A stretch of 64,000 bases of DNA from Bacteroidales bacterium (lineage in GTDB: Bacteria > Bacteroidota > Bacteroidia > Bacteroidales > 4484-276), in NCBI GenBank assembly GCA_035647615.1, contig DASRND010000005.1, forward strand, positions 50,225-114,224. The letters run 5' to 3'. Each line of letters opens with the position of its first letter. Position 1 is the stretch's first letter. Below the pieces are notes generated by a model, which saw only the letters and a program-made list of their open reading frames with translations, was not told the DNA's origin and searched no databases. A program made the translations under genes and the position numbers. Of the stretch, positions 41,848 to 50,874 are shown piece after piece.

Positions 41848-44097
41848 ATGGCGGTCCGGAGATCTGATTATCCGATTTTTGATTCATCCAACATTTTGTT
41901 GTTTCTGCATAAGTGGCGCAAACCGCTGATGGTTGTTACAGCGATAGCGTTTTTAGGGTCTATTCTCTTCTCCTCACCATGGTTTATTACTCCCAAGTTT
42001 AAGTCGACGGTGATACTTTATCCGGCAGCAACCAATGCTATTTCCAAAGCTTTGCTTATCGAAAATACTGGCAGCGACAAGGATATCCTTGCTTTTGGCG
42101 AAGACGAGGAAACAGAACAGCTTTTGCAGATACTGCATTCCAACCGGATCCGAGACAAGATTATCGAACGCTACGATCTGATGCAACACTATCGCATCAG
42201 CCCCAAATCATCCTTCAGGCATACACGTCTTTATCAGAAATATGAAGATAATATTTCTTTTAAGCGTACCGAGTTTATGGCGGTCAAAATCACAGTTCTA
42301 GATACTGATCCGCAGATGGCTGCCGACATTGCCAACGATATTGCCGAGCTGCTCGACTCAACCAAGAACGACATGCAAAAGCAACGTGCACAGCGGGCTT
42401 TTGAGATTGTAAAAGAGCAGTACTTCAAGCAGCGCGATGAGGTGGCCGCCATGGAAGATTCGCTCTCGAAGCTGCGTAGTTTCGGTGTGCACGATTATGA
42501 GTCGCAGGCCGAGATGATCAACCAGCAACTGGCCATAGAGCTTGCCCACGACAATACCGCGGGAGTAAGGCGGCTGGAGCAAAAGCTCGAAGTGTTAGCA
42601 CAATATGGCGGTCCATACGTGTCGATTCGGGATGCGCTCGAATACGAGAAGAAGCAGCTTAGTATGCTGCGCGCCAAATACGAAGAGGTCAAAACTGATG
42701 CACGAGAGGTGCTGCCGGTTAAATTTGTGGTAGACAGTGCTTACACAGCCGAGCGGAAATCCTACCCCATTCGTTGGCTTATCGTATTGGTGGCAACCAT
42801 TTCGAGTTTTCTTTTTACGCTTATCCTGCTCTTGATTGTCGAAAATGTTACTACTTACTTTCCGGATGTTTTCAGCAGCCTGTCGGGTAATCAAATTGGC
42901 AGGAAGTCTTTAAACCGACCACCTGACAAAGACCCGCCGCCGCCCCGGCAAGAATCGCCGCCCCGGTATCAGCAGTGCGACGAGGCGGTAAGTCGGCCGG
43001 AGCGCTCGTCGCCAAAAAAAGAAGAAACGGCTGGCGATATCAAAAAAGAAAAAGAGGATGATGCCCCAAAAAGTTACCAACAAAAAAATGAACCTCATAA
43101 TAATCAACAAACAGAAAAATACAACACGCAAATGAGCAAGTACTTCACAAACACTAATCTACTAAAACTGCTCTTCAAGTGGAAAATCCATCTAGCGATC
43201 CTTGTTCTGGCAGCAGTGGTTCTGGCAGCCTTTTTCTCCTCGCCGCTGTTCATCACGCCCATGTTCAAGTCGTTCGCGTTGATTTATCCTTCTAATATGG
43301 AGCCATATTCAGGAGAAAGCAGATCGGAACAGATGCTGGAGTTTTTGAAAAGTAAAGAGATACGCGACAAGATCATTCTTAAGTACAATCTCCCCCAACG
43401 TTACAAAATCGATAGTTCTTACAAGTATTTTCATTCGACAATTATTTACGAATACAGTAAGAACGTGATCATGAGCAAAACTCCTTTTGAGACTATAAAA
43501 ATCGAGGTTTTTGATGCTGACCCTGTGGTGGCCTGCAACATGGTGAATGATATTATCAAGTTTTACGATGAGAAGGTGCTTGGTACCCACCATGAAAAGT
43601 ACAAGGAGGTATTGACGTATTTTGGTGATCGACTGGATGCAAAGCAAGCAGAGATCGACTCTGTCGAAAATATCCTTCACGGAATCCGCACAGAATATGG
43701 CATTATCGATTATCCCAACCAGTCGCGTGAAGTAGCGCGCGGTTTCCTGCGTACCGTCGATGGCAACAACGCTGCCCAAAACATCAACACCCGCGAGGTA
43801 CTTCAACTCAAGGAAAACATCGAAGAATACGGCGGCATCTACACCTACTACAACAATCGTTACTATGACCTTATCGCGGAATACGGCAAAGTGAAAATAG
43901 ATTACGATGAGGCGCTGATGTTTACCAACCGTAATATCACTTATTCCAATGTAATTTCTGAGCCTTTTCCGGCTGATAAAAAGTCGCACCCTGTTCGTTG
44001 GGTTATTGTGCTGCTTGCGGCAGTAGGAGTCTTTATTTCCTCTTTCGTGGTGATACTCATGATGGAAAATATGGATTCGATACGACGCAATTTTTAA
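41848..44097 (+). CDS. Double Wzz-type chain-length determinant fused in one polypeptide
   Basis: The 749-residue protein contains two successive complete polysaccharide co-polymerase (Wzz-like) units. Unit 1: TM at about 26-46, periplasmic part with coiled-coil tendency (QQLAIELAHDNTAGVRRLEQ), TM at 310-334. Unit 2: TM at 448-468, periplasmic part, TM at 718-739. Both share FITPKFKS or FITPMFKS after TM1, the phrase E-Q-L-L/M-x-x-L-x-S, RDKII-x-x-YxLxxxYxI, and Y/HP-x-RW-x-IVL before the last TM. A cytoplasmic linker of about 100 residues (335-430) is Pro-rich (DKDPPPPRQ) then Lys/Glu-rich. No tyrosine-kinase domain is present. Wzz proteins set polymer length as oligomers; a covalent pair is unusual. 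Confidence 0.88.
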   Translation: MAVRRSDYPIFDSSNILLFLHKWRKPLMVVTAIAFLGSILFSSPWFITPKFKSTVILYPAATNAISKALLIENTGSDKDILAFGEDEETEQLLQILHSNRIRDKIIERYDLMQHYRISPKSSFRHTRLYQKYEDNISFKRTEFMAVKITVLDTDPQMAADIANDIAELLDSTKNDMQKQRAQRAFEIVKEQYFKQRDEVAAMEDSLSKLRSFGVHDYESQAEMINQQLAIELAHDNTAGVRRLEQKLEVLAQYGGPYVSIRDALEYEKKQLSMLRAKYEEVKTDAREVLPVKFVVDSAYTAERKSYPIRWLIVLVATISSFLFTLILLLIVENVTTYFPDVFSSLSGNQIGRKSLNRPPDKDPPPPRQESPPRYQQCDEAVSRPERSSPKKEETAGDIKKEKEDDAPKSYQQKNEPHNNQQTEKYNTQMSKYFTNTNLLKLLFKWKIHLAILVLAAVVLAAFFSSPLFITPMFKSFALIYPSNMEPYSGESRSEQMLEFLKSKEIRDKIILKYNLPQRYKIDSSYKYFHSTIIYEYSKNVIMSKTPFETIKIEVFDADPVVACNMVNDIIKFYDEKVLGTHHEKYKEVLTYFGDRLDAKQAEIDSVENILHGIRTEYGIIDYPNQSREVARGFLRTVDGNNAAQNINTREVLQLKENIEEYGGIYTYYNNRYYDLIAEYGKVKIDYDEALMFTNRNITYSNVISEPFPADKKSHPVRWVIVLLAAVGVFISSFVVILMMENMDSIRRNF

Positions 44098-44130
44098 ATC
44101 TTTTTTATTAAAAAAAAACTTCTCAGCTCC

Positions 44131-45561
44131 TTGACTGAAAAAGTAAAAACATATTGGGTCTACGGCATCAGCCTTTTGTTTATCGTGCTTAATGCGGTGC
44201 TCATAGTGCATGAGTTTTACTGGGCTTTGCTGGTACCACTGGTGGCTGTGTTGCTGCTGATGTATATTTTTTCGCTCGACAAGCTTTTGCTGTTCATCGT
44301 TTTTGCTACACCCTTGGCTATCAACATCGAAAGTATCGAAGCCAACCTTGGGATTTCGTTGCCCACAGAGCCATTGATGTTTGGCGTGCTCATTTTTTTT
44401 ATTGTAAAGATTTTCGGAGGGTTCCCTTACGACCGCCGGGTGATGCGCCATCCGCTTACTCTGGCCATACTGCTCAATCTTGCCTGGATTCTCATCACCA
44501 CTTTTACCAGTGAGCTGCCTGTAGTGAGCATTAAGTTTTTAATGGCGCGACTGTGGTTTGTCATTCCGTTCTATTTTGTTGCTGTTATTTTGTTTCGCAA
44601 ATTTAGCAACACCAAACGTTTTATCTGGCTCTACGTAATTGGCTTGATGATCGTAATCGGCTACACCCTTGTCAGACATGCGCAATTCGGTTTTACTGAG
44701 GTTTCAGGACACTGGGTGATGACGCCATTTTACAACGACCACACCGCCTATGGAGCAGCTATTGCCATGTTTATTCCATTTATCTTTGGATTTATCTTTG
44801 ACAAGTCGTATAGTTTTTCGGTGCGTGCCACCACGTTGATAGTGTTCCTGGTTTTGATGGCGGCCATCATACTTTCTTATAGCCGCGCTGCCTGGGTAAG
44901 CGTCATTGTAGCATTGATAGTCTATTTTATTGTTTTGCTAAAGATCAAGTTCAAATGGTTGCTTACCACTTTTGTTATTTTACTGGTAGCCTTCTTTAGT
45001 TTTCAGCATCAGATTCTTGAAGTGCTGGAACGCAATGAGCAGGACTCTTCCACCGACTTTGTGGAGCACGTGCAGTCCATCTATAATATTTCGTCGGATG
45101 CCTCCAACCTGGAACGCATCAACCGCTGGCAGGCCGGCTTACGAATGTTTCGGGAGCGTCCGTTTTTGGGATGGGGGCCAGGTACCTACCAGTTTTTATA
45201 TGCGCCGTTTCAGCGCAGCAAAGAAAAAACCATCATCAGCACCAACGCCGGCGACCTGGGCAATGCCCACAGCGAATACATAGGGCCAATGGCCGAACAG
45301 GGGCTGCCGGGATTGCTCACGCTGTTGCTCGTTCTGGGTATCGGCATCTATACCGGCCTCAAGGTGTACCACCGTGCCACCAATCCGGAGGTAAGGCTGA
45401 TGGCGCTGCTAAGTGTGCTGGCACTTATCGCCTATTTTGTGCACGGCTTCCTCAACAACTTCCTCGACACCGACAAAGCCTCGGTTCCCGTGTGGGGATT
45501 CTTTGCCATCATTCTGGCGCTCGATCTCTACCACACCGACGAGAAACGCGATGTGTATTAA
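44131..45561 (+). CDS. O-antigen ligase / polymerase family membrane protein (intact copy)
   Basis: The 476-residue integral membrane protein has about 11 hydrophobic helices and the Wzy_C region: RINRWQAGLRMFRERPFLG-like stretch (ERINRWQAGLRMF), GWGPGTYQF and NAHSEYIGPMAEQGLPG, where the His is the conserved ligase residue. It links or polymerises surface polysaccharide. The start is TTG at 44131; no ATG is available in the correct area, and the broken paralogue at 46796 also has TTG at the same position followed by similar codons, which supports it. It follows the fused Wzz gene by 33 bases. Confidence 0.9.
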   Translation: MTEKVKTYWVYGISLLFIVLNAVLIVHEFYWALLVPLVAVLLLMYIFSLDKLLLFIVFATPLAINIESIEANLGISLPTEPLMFGVLIFFIVKIFGGFPYDRRVMRHPLTLAILLNLAWILITTFTSELPVVSIKFLMARLWFVIPFYFVAVILFRKFSNTKRFIWLYVIGLMIVIGYTLVRHAQFGFTEVSGHWVMTPFYNDHTAYGAAIAMFIPFIFGFIFDKSYSFSVRATTLIVFLVLMAAIILSYSRAAWVSVIVALIVYFIVLLKIKFKWLLTTFVILLVAFFSFQHQILEVLERNEQDSSTDFVEHVQSIYNISSDASNLERINRWQAGLRMFRERPFLGWGPGTYQFLYAPFQRSKEKTIISTNAGDLGNAHSEYIGPMAEQGLPGLLTLLLVLGIGIYTGLKVYHRATNPEVRLMALLSVLALIAYFVHGFLNNFLDTDKASVPVWGFFAIILALDLYHTDEKRDVY

Positions 45562-45659
45562 AACTTTCTGCGGCGATTGTAGGTTTTTGGAACCAACTAA
45601 ATTTTAAAAGCTATGATCGCAAAATTCCAAAAAATGACCCACCGCCTCCCCGTGAACTA

Positions 45660-46784
45660 ATGGAGACAAGAATAGATGGTAAGCTGGTTAATAATATTCA
45701 AGAAACTATTGAACCAGAAAGGAAACTGAATCAAGAAAAGAATGATATTATAATTCATAAAAAGCTAATTGAAATGGACAAGCAAGAAGATTATCGATTG
45801 AACAATGACAAAAATAAGCAAATCGAGATGTTCTTTAAAAACTTCAATATTCTCAAAATAATTTTCAAATGGAAGTTTCATTTGGGAGCTATTGTTTTGA
45901 TAACTATAATAATGGGAATGGTTTTCTCAGGGTCATTTTTTATCAAACCAAAATATAAATCTTTTGTATTGGTTTATCCTTCTAATATTTCCAAGTATTC
46001 GCTTGAAAGTGAAACCGAACAGATGCTTCAATGGTTCGAATCCAGGGATATTGCTGATAGCATGATCCAAAAGTTTGATTTGCCCCAACATTATGAAATT
46101 AAGAAAAGTGATAAAAATTACAATTCAAAAATTTATCATACATTTAACAAAAATGTCGTTGTTTCAAAAACAAAATTTGAATCAGTAAAAATTACCGTTA
46201 AAGATACTGACCCAAAAATTGCATGTGATATGGCTAATTCCATGATAGATTTTTATAATAAAAAGGTTAGAAATGCCCACAAGGAAAAGTATCAGGAAGT
46301 TTTAACAATTGAGAAAAGTAGACTGAATCAAAAACGAGTGCAATTGGATTCATTGATGAAAATAATTAATAATATTCGCACCAAATATGAACTGATTGAT
46401 TATGGTATCCAAACCAATGAGGTTACTCGGGGATATCTTGGGACTTTTGATGGTTCAAGCATGGCGCAAATTAATCGTAAGGGGGTGGAACGATTAAAAC
46501 ATAATATAGAAACCAAAGGAGATTCTTTATTGCTACTCACCAATCAGCTTTCTGCTGTAATGGCATCATATAGCGACTATAAGATCTCTTATGAGGATGC
46601 AAAAAGAAATGTAAATAAAATTCAGACTTTTGCCAGTATTATAACCAGTCCATTTCCAGCCGATAAAAAAGCATACCCGAATCGTTTGGTCATTATTGTT
46701 CTAGCAGCATCAGCATCGCTCGTTTTATCATTTTTAATCATAATGATTATCGAGTTTGTTAGTTTAGGCTCACAAAATTTTTAA
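45660..46784 (+). CDS. Third Wzz-type chain-length determinant, single unit
   Basis: The 374-residue protein from ATG 45660 (alternative ATG 45774) has a charged cytoplasmic N-terminus, one TM at about 78-98, a periplasmic domain and a final TM near 345-367. It is a paralogue of unit 2 of the fused protein: FKWKFHLGAI, SFVLVYPSNISKYS, SETEQMLQW and SPFPADKKAYPNR match closely spaced motifs there. The preceding codons even continue the DPPPPRE-like linker words of the fused protein out of an interrupted start. It is strongly AT-rich compared with unit 2, so the copies are not recent in this part. Confidence 0.82.
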   Translation: METRIDGKLVNNIQETIEPERKLNQEKNDIIIHKKLIEMDKQEDYRLNNDKNKQIEMFFKNFNILKIIFKWKFHLGAIVLITIIMGMVFSGSFFIKPKYKSFVLVYPSNISKYSLESETEQMLQWFESRDIADSMIQKFDLPQHYEIKKSDKNYNSKIYHTFNKNVVVSKTKFESVKITVKDTDPKIACDMANSMIDFYNKKVRNAHKEKYQEVLTIEKSRLNQKRVQLDSLMKIINNIRTKYELIDYGIQTNEVTRGYLGTFDGSSMAQINRKGVERLKHNIETKGDSLLLLTNQLSAVMASYSDYKISYEDAKRNVNKIQTFASIITSPFPADKKAYPNRLVIIVLAASASLVLSFLIIMIIEFVSLGSQNF

Positions 46785-46795
46785 TATGCTACGTT

Positions 46796-47311
46796 TTGTC
46801 CGATAAAGTAAAATTAAATTGGATCTACGGAATCAGTGCATTGTTTATTTTACTCAATGCAATACTGATCATTGAATAGTTTTCGTATAGTTTTTCGCTG
46901 CGTGCCACCACTTTTATAGTGTTCCTGGTTTTGGTGGCGGCCATCAAACTTTCTTATAGCCGCGCTGCCTGGGAAAAAACCATCATCAGCACCAACGCCG
47001 GCGACCTGGGCAATGCCCACAGCGAATACATAGGGCCAATGCCCGAACAGGGGCGGCCGGGATTACTCACGCTGTTGCTCGTTCTGGGTATCGGCATCTA
47101 TACCGGCCTCAAGGTGTACCGCCGTGCCACCAATCCGGAGGTAAGGCTGATGGTGCTGCTTAGTGTGCTGGCCCTTATCGCCTATTTTGTGCACGGCTTC
47201 CTCAACAACTTCCTCGACACCGACAAAGCTTCGGTTCCCGTCTGGGGATTCTTTGCCATCATCCTGGCGCTCGATCTCTACCACACCGACGAGAAGCGCG
47301 AAGTGTATTAA
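46796..47311 (+). pseudogene. Broken second O-antigen ligase copy
   Basis: TTG 46796 begins a frame LSDKVKLNWIYGISALFIL homologous to the start of the intact ligase, but it stops at 46877-46879. From 46883 (TCGTATAGTTTTTCG) the sequence matches the intact copy again at 44806, runs to 46973, then jumps to the equivalent of 45226 and continues to the stop at 47309-47311. About 590 and 330 bases of the intact gene are missing. The last 335 bases are nearly identical to the intact copy, while the first 84 are clearly diverged. The product, if any, is not a functional ligase. Confidence 0.85.
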
Positions 47312-47363
47312 TACTTTCTGCAGCGACTATCCGTTATTAAAAAACAACTAAATTTTAAAAGCT

Positions 47364-48014
47364 ATGATCGTAAAAATCAAAAAATTGTCGGTGCTCTGTT
47401 TGTTGTTGATTGCTATCAATAGCCAGGCACAGGAATTTAATTTTGGTGCTTCCGCAGGTGTGGATGTTTCCAATATTCGTCTTTCTAATTCGTGTACATA
47501 TTATTTAGTACAATACGATCCGATGGTAGCTTTCAACCTGAATGCTTTTGCTGCCTACCGAAGTTCCAGCTTTTGGGGAATTACCGCCGAGCCGGGTTTT
47601 ATTCGAAAAGGAGCGGTAATGTCTGTTGCCTACGATCCTGAAAAGTACAAATCCCAATTGCGTCTTAACTATATCCAGCTACCGCTGTTGGCCGATTTTT
47701 ACATTACCAAAAAACTCTTCTTATCCGTAGGGCCCGAGTTTGCGTATTTAATGAGTGCAAAGGTTAACAATGACGGAAACAAAACGGATGTTTCTAATGG
47801 GTACAACCCGAAATTTGAAATCTCCGGCATGGCCGCCATCAACTACGCCATCTTTCCACGGGTAGATATTGCACTAAGATACAGCCACGGGTTCACAACA
47901 ACCTCTGAAATATCCTTCACAGATATTCATGGGCAACCCTGTGGGGAAGCCAAAGAGAAAAACCAGTACCTGCAGTTGATGGTGCGCGCCAGAATATTTA
48001 ATATTAAGAAGTAG
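47364..48014 (+). CDS. PorT-like outer-membrane beta-barrel protein
   Basis: The 216-residue protein has a signal peptide (about 22 residues, NSQAQ) and a small barrel with alternating strands: FNFGASAGVDVSNIRL at the start, GITAEPGFIRKGAV, LRLNYIQLPLLADFYITKK and ALRYSHGF, ending RARIFNIKK. This is the porin-family/PorT-like layout with the highly typical YIQLPLL motif. The role could be in the outer membrane of the export locus, but that is guesswork. Its start codon region is duplicated at 45613-45622. Confidence 0.82.
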   Translation: MIVKIKKLSVLCLLLIAINSQAQEFNFGASAGVDVSNIRLSNSCTYYLVQYDPMVAFNLNAFAAYRSSSFWGITAEPGFIRKGAVMSVAYDPEKYKSQLRLNYIQLPLLADFYITKKLFLSVGPEFAYLMSAKVNNDGNKTDVSNGYNPKFEISGMAAINYAIFPRVDIALRYSHGFTTTSEISFTDIHGQPCGEAKEKNQYLQLMVRARIFNIKK

Positions 48015-48039
48015 CTGTTAGATTTCCACCACGCTTTTA

Positions 48040-50718
48040 TCAGTTTCTCTCGTCTCCCTGAAGCCTTCCCACCGGCCACAGCGGTGCCGGTTTTACAATG
48101 GCTTTTTGCTCCTGTATTCTGTCGCCGGTAATCAGTTGCACGCGGTAGATTCCGGGCGGTGTTTGCCAGGTGTCAAACCAGCTAAGATGAAACCCCGGCT
48201 GCTGATCAAGCAAGAGTGTGTCGATAGCTTTGGAATCGATATCACAGATTTTTATCCATGATGAGTCAGCTAAGTTTTCATTGCGGTAATAATAAATCGC
48301 CAGACCGTTGGGTGCGTTGGGCACCACAAGATGGTTGTCGCCGGTTTGTTCGTAGTTGCCCCACCAGGTGCGCTCCGAATAGTTGCGTTGCAGGCAGGGT
48401 TTCACCAGAAACAGGAAGCTCTGCTGCTGCATGATGCTGTCGTGATAATTTTGAAGCGGCCACGCATCGCCAATAAAAGCGCCCCGGCCATAAGTCCCAA
48501 CTATCAGATCGCTTGCGTCGGGTTGCACTTTTAGGTCTTTCACCGGAACCGGAGGCATATTGTTTTTAAAAGAATCCCAGCTTTTTCCATCATCAAAACT
48601 TATAAAGATTCCCGCGTCGCTCCCAAGATACAGCAAACCTTCACGGTTGGGGTCTTCAATAATCACATTTACAGGAGCCATAGGCAATCCTGCGGAAATG
48701 GTCTGCCAGCTCTGACCGAAATCTTCTGTTTTGAAAACCAGCGGACGGAAATCATCGGCATGAAAACCGTTTTTACACACGTATGCCTTGCCAGCTTTGT
48801 GTGGTGATGCTGCCACGCGGCTCATCCACAAATCTTTGTCGCCGCCCAATTTTGCGATGGCTGCTGTCGATTCTTTCCAGGTTTTTCCACCGTCGGGTGT
48901 CATCCATACGCGCCCATCGTCCGTTCCCACCCAAATCACACCGGCTTTCACCGATGATTCGGAAATGGTGGTGATGGTGCAAAACATCATGTGGCCTTTC
49001 CCGGCGATTTTCTCAGCATCATTGGTTGTAAGGTCGGGGCTAAGCTCCTCCCAGTTTTCGCCACGATCGATCGAGCGCAGCAGCATCTGACCTCCCGTAT
49101 AAATTATCTGTGGATTGTGCGGCGAAAGTTCGAGCGGTGTCACCCAGCAATAGCGATACGGTGGCTCGCCTTTGGGCGCTTTGGGTTCGATTGTCATCCG
49201 CTCGCCCCGCAACTGATCTACCCGCAGATGTGCTCCAAACTGTGTGGTTGTGTAAAGCCAGCGGTTGTCCTGCGGATCAACTTTGGTGTACATGCCGTCC
49301 CACATTCCTGTAATTACCCAGTCGGCAGCGCCAATTTGTCCGCTCCACGCATTCGATGGCCCTTTCCAAACCTCATGGTCCTGCAGCCCCAGATAAACGT
49401 TGTAGGGATTTGCATTGTCAGTTTCTACTCCATAGATTTCTCCCAGCGGAATCTGCACGTGGTGTGTAAAGGTTTTGCCGCGATCAAACGATTCGTAGAG
49501 GCCGCCATCGCTGCCAACCATCAGGTGACGTCCGTCGCCGGGATCCATCCATAGGGTGCGATGGTCGCCAAAAATATTGCTGCTTAGTGCCTTTGGAGGC
49601 CATTGGCAATCGGGCCAGGTGCGGCCACCATCTTCGGAGTAGAGCATCAGGTCGCTCGAAACATAAATGATGTCAGGGTTATCGGAAGCCACCATGATTT
49701 TATTAAAAGAGTAGGCCGCTTTCGCGGAAACGTTGCACGTAGTGTCGTTGCGCTTCTCCCAGCTGGCGCCACCATCATCCGAACGATAGACTTCGCCGCC
49801 AATCATCTGATCAAAATAGGCGTCGCGCATGTGGCTCATGCCAACGGTTTCGTCGATGACGGTGCCGGGCTTAGGATTCAGGTTTTCGATTACGGTATAG
49901 ATTATTTCGGGTTGGCTGTGGCACAGTGCGAGTCCAATCCGCCCAAGCTTTCCGCCGGGAAGCCCGCCGTTAAGTTTCTCCCAGTTTTTTCCGCCATCGT
50001 TGGTTTTGTAAATGCCGCTTTTCTTACCACCAGCTTCGTAATGCCAAGGATAACGATATTTTTCGTAGGCTGCTGCCAAAAGTATTTCAGGGTTTTCGGG
50101 ATGAATGATCAGATCGATGACGCCGGTGTTTTTATCGACATACAAAACCTTTTCCCAGTTTTCGCCACCATTGGTAGTTTTAAAAACGCCCCGCATTTCG
50201 TTGGCACTGAATAGATGTCCCATTGAAGCCACCCACAAAACGTCTGGATTGGTGGGATGAACGATTACTGTGGAGATATGATGTGTGTCGTCCAACCCTT
50301 TGTGCTGCCAGGTTTTGCCGCCATCAACAGATTTGTAAACTCCATTTCCGGCGTGTGAGCTACGGGCGTTGTACGATTCGCCTGTTCCCACCCACACCAC
50401 CTCCGGGTCAGAAGATGAAATTGCCACAGCGCCAATGCTGCTTGCACCTGTCGAATCGAAAACCTGAAAGAAGCTTGTTCCATTGTTTTCGGTTTTCCAA
50501 ACTCCGCCGTTGCGTCCTGCTGCATACCACGTAAATTTATAGGCGGCGTCATCGGTTTGGGGCACAGCTATGGCCGAAACCCAGGAGCCGGCGCGGTAAG
50601 GTCCCAACGCCCGGTAGTTGACAACATCAGCAATTCGAGCGTTGGATTGGCTGTGCCCAGAGAGAAAGCTACCCATGAAGCAGGCAACCATTAAAAAAGT
50701 GATTCCGAATTTTTTCAT
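48040..50718 (-). CDS. Secreted sortilin/BNR propeller protein without sorting domain
   Basis: The 892-residue protein has a signal peptide (about 23 residues, SGHSQ) and two sortilin-like propeller regions with repeated S-x-D-G-G-x-x-W (KSVDGGKTW, KTTNGGENW, KTNDGGKNW, RSDDGGASW, SEDGGRTWP, TPDGGKTW). DVVNYRALGPYRAGSW at the start is typical of the VPS10/glycosyl-hydrolase-annotated Bacteroidota family. A C-terminal beta domain follows, without PNP-type T9SS motif, so it likely stays periplasmic or is exported differently. Enzymatic activity is not established for this family. Confidence 0.85.
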   Translation of the reverse strand: MKKFGITFLMVACFMGSFLSGHSQSNARIADVVNYRALGPYRAGSWVSAIAVPQTDDAAYKFTWYAAGRNGGVWKTENNGTSFFQVFDSTGASSIGAVAISSSDPEVVWVGTGESYNARSSHAGNGVYKSVDGGKTWQHKGLDDTHHISTVIVHPTNPDVLWVASMGHLFSANEMRGVFKTTNGGENWEKVLYVDKNTGVIDLIIHPENPEILLAAAYEKYRYPWHYEAGGKKSGIYKTNDGGKNWEKLNGGLPGGKLGRIGLALCHSQPEIIYTVIENLNPKPGTVIDETVGMSHMRDAYFDQMIGGEVYRSDDGGASWEKRNDTTCNVSAKAAYSFNKIMVASDNPDIIYVSSDLMLYSEDGGRTWPDCQWPPKALSSNIFGDHRTLWMDPGDGRHLMVGSDGGLYESFDRGKTFTHHVQIPLGEIYGVETDNANPYNVYLGLQDHEVWKGPSNAWSGQIGAADWVITGMWDGMYTKVDPQDNRWLYTTTQFGAHLRVDQLRGERMTIEPKAPKGEPPYRYCWVTPLELSPHNPQIIYTGGQMLLRSIDRGENWEELSPDLTTNDAEKIAGKGHMMFCTITTISESSVKAGVIWVGTDDGRVWMTPDGGKTWKESTAAIAKLGGDKDLWMSRVAASPHKAGKAYVCKNGFHADDFRPLVFKTEDFGQSWQTISAGLPMAPVNVIIEDPNREGLLYLGSDAGIFISFDDGKSWDSFKNNMPPVPVKDLKVQPDASDLIVGTYGRGAFIGDAWPLQNYHDSIMQQQSFLFLVKPCLQRNYSERTWWGNYEQTGDNHLVVPNAPNGLAIYYYRNENLADSSWIKICDIDSKAIDTLLLDQQPGFHLSWFDTWQTPPGIYRVQLITGDRIQEQKAIVKPAPLWPVGRLQGDERN

Positions 50719-50819
50719 TTTTAGAACTTTAATACTGTCGGTTGACTTTGCGAAATTTACAGGGGTAAAAGTAGCTCAAAAACTGAAGTCTAAAGCAAAT
50801 GCCGCTTTCGCGAAAAACA

Positions 50820-50851
50820 AAACCCGCAAAACTCACGAGAGTTGCGGGTTC
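50820..50851 (-). terminator. Terminator of the lipid A operon
   Basis: On the minus strand ACCCGCAACTC pairs with GAG..TTGCGGGT across a short loop, followed by TTTGTTTTT. It lies 24 bases beyond the lpxD paralogue stop, the last gene of the operon. Confidence 0.8.
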
Positions 50852-50874
50852 AACCGTTCAGACCGGATCGGGTT

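Noticed and set aside
43132..44097. Reading the second Wzz unit as a separate gene starting at ATG 43132
   Set aside because: No convincing ribosome-binding site precedes it and the linker frame is open without stop; kept as one fusion gene, although internal initiation cannot be excluded.
43309..44451. A 380-codon minus-strand frame across Wzz and ligase genes
   Set aside because: Antisense to two well-supported genes and rich in His and Gln as expected for a shadow.
45171..45659. Upstream extension of the third Wzz frame into the ligase gene
   Set aside because: This part lies inside the ligase gene in another frame and encodes Arg/His-rich nonsense; the start at 45660 or 45774 fits the paralogue.
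49603..50214. 203-codon plus-strand frame opposite the sortilin-like gene
   Set aside because: Shadow of the minus-strand propeller gene, which has a signal peptide and repeated DGG-x-x-W units.
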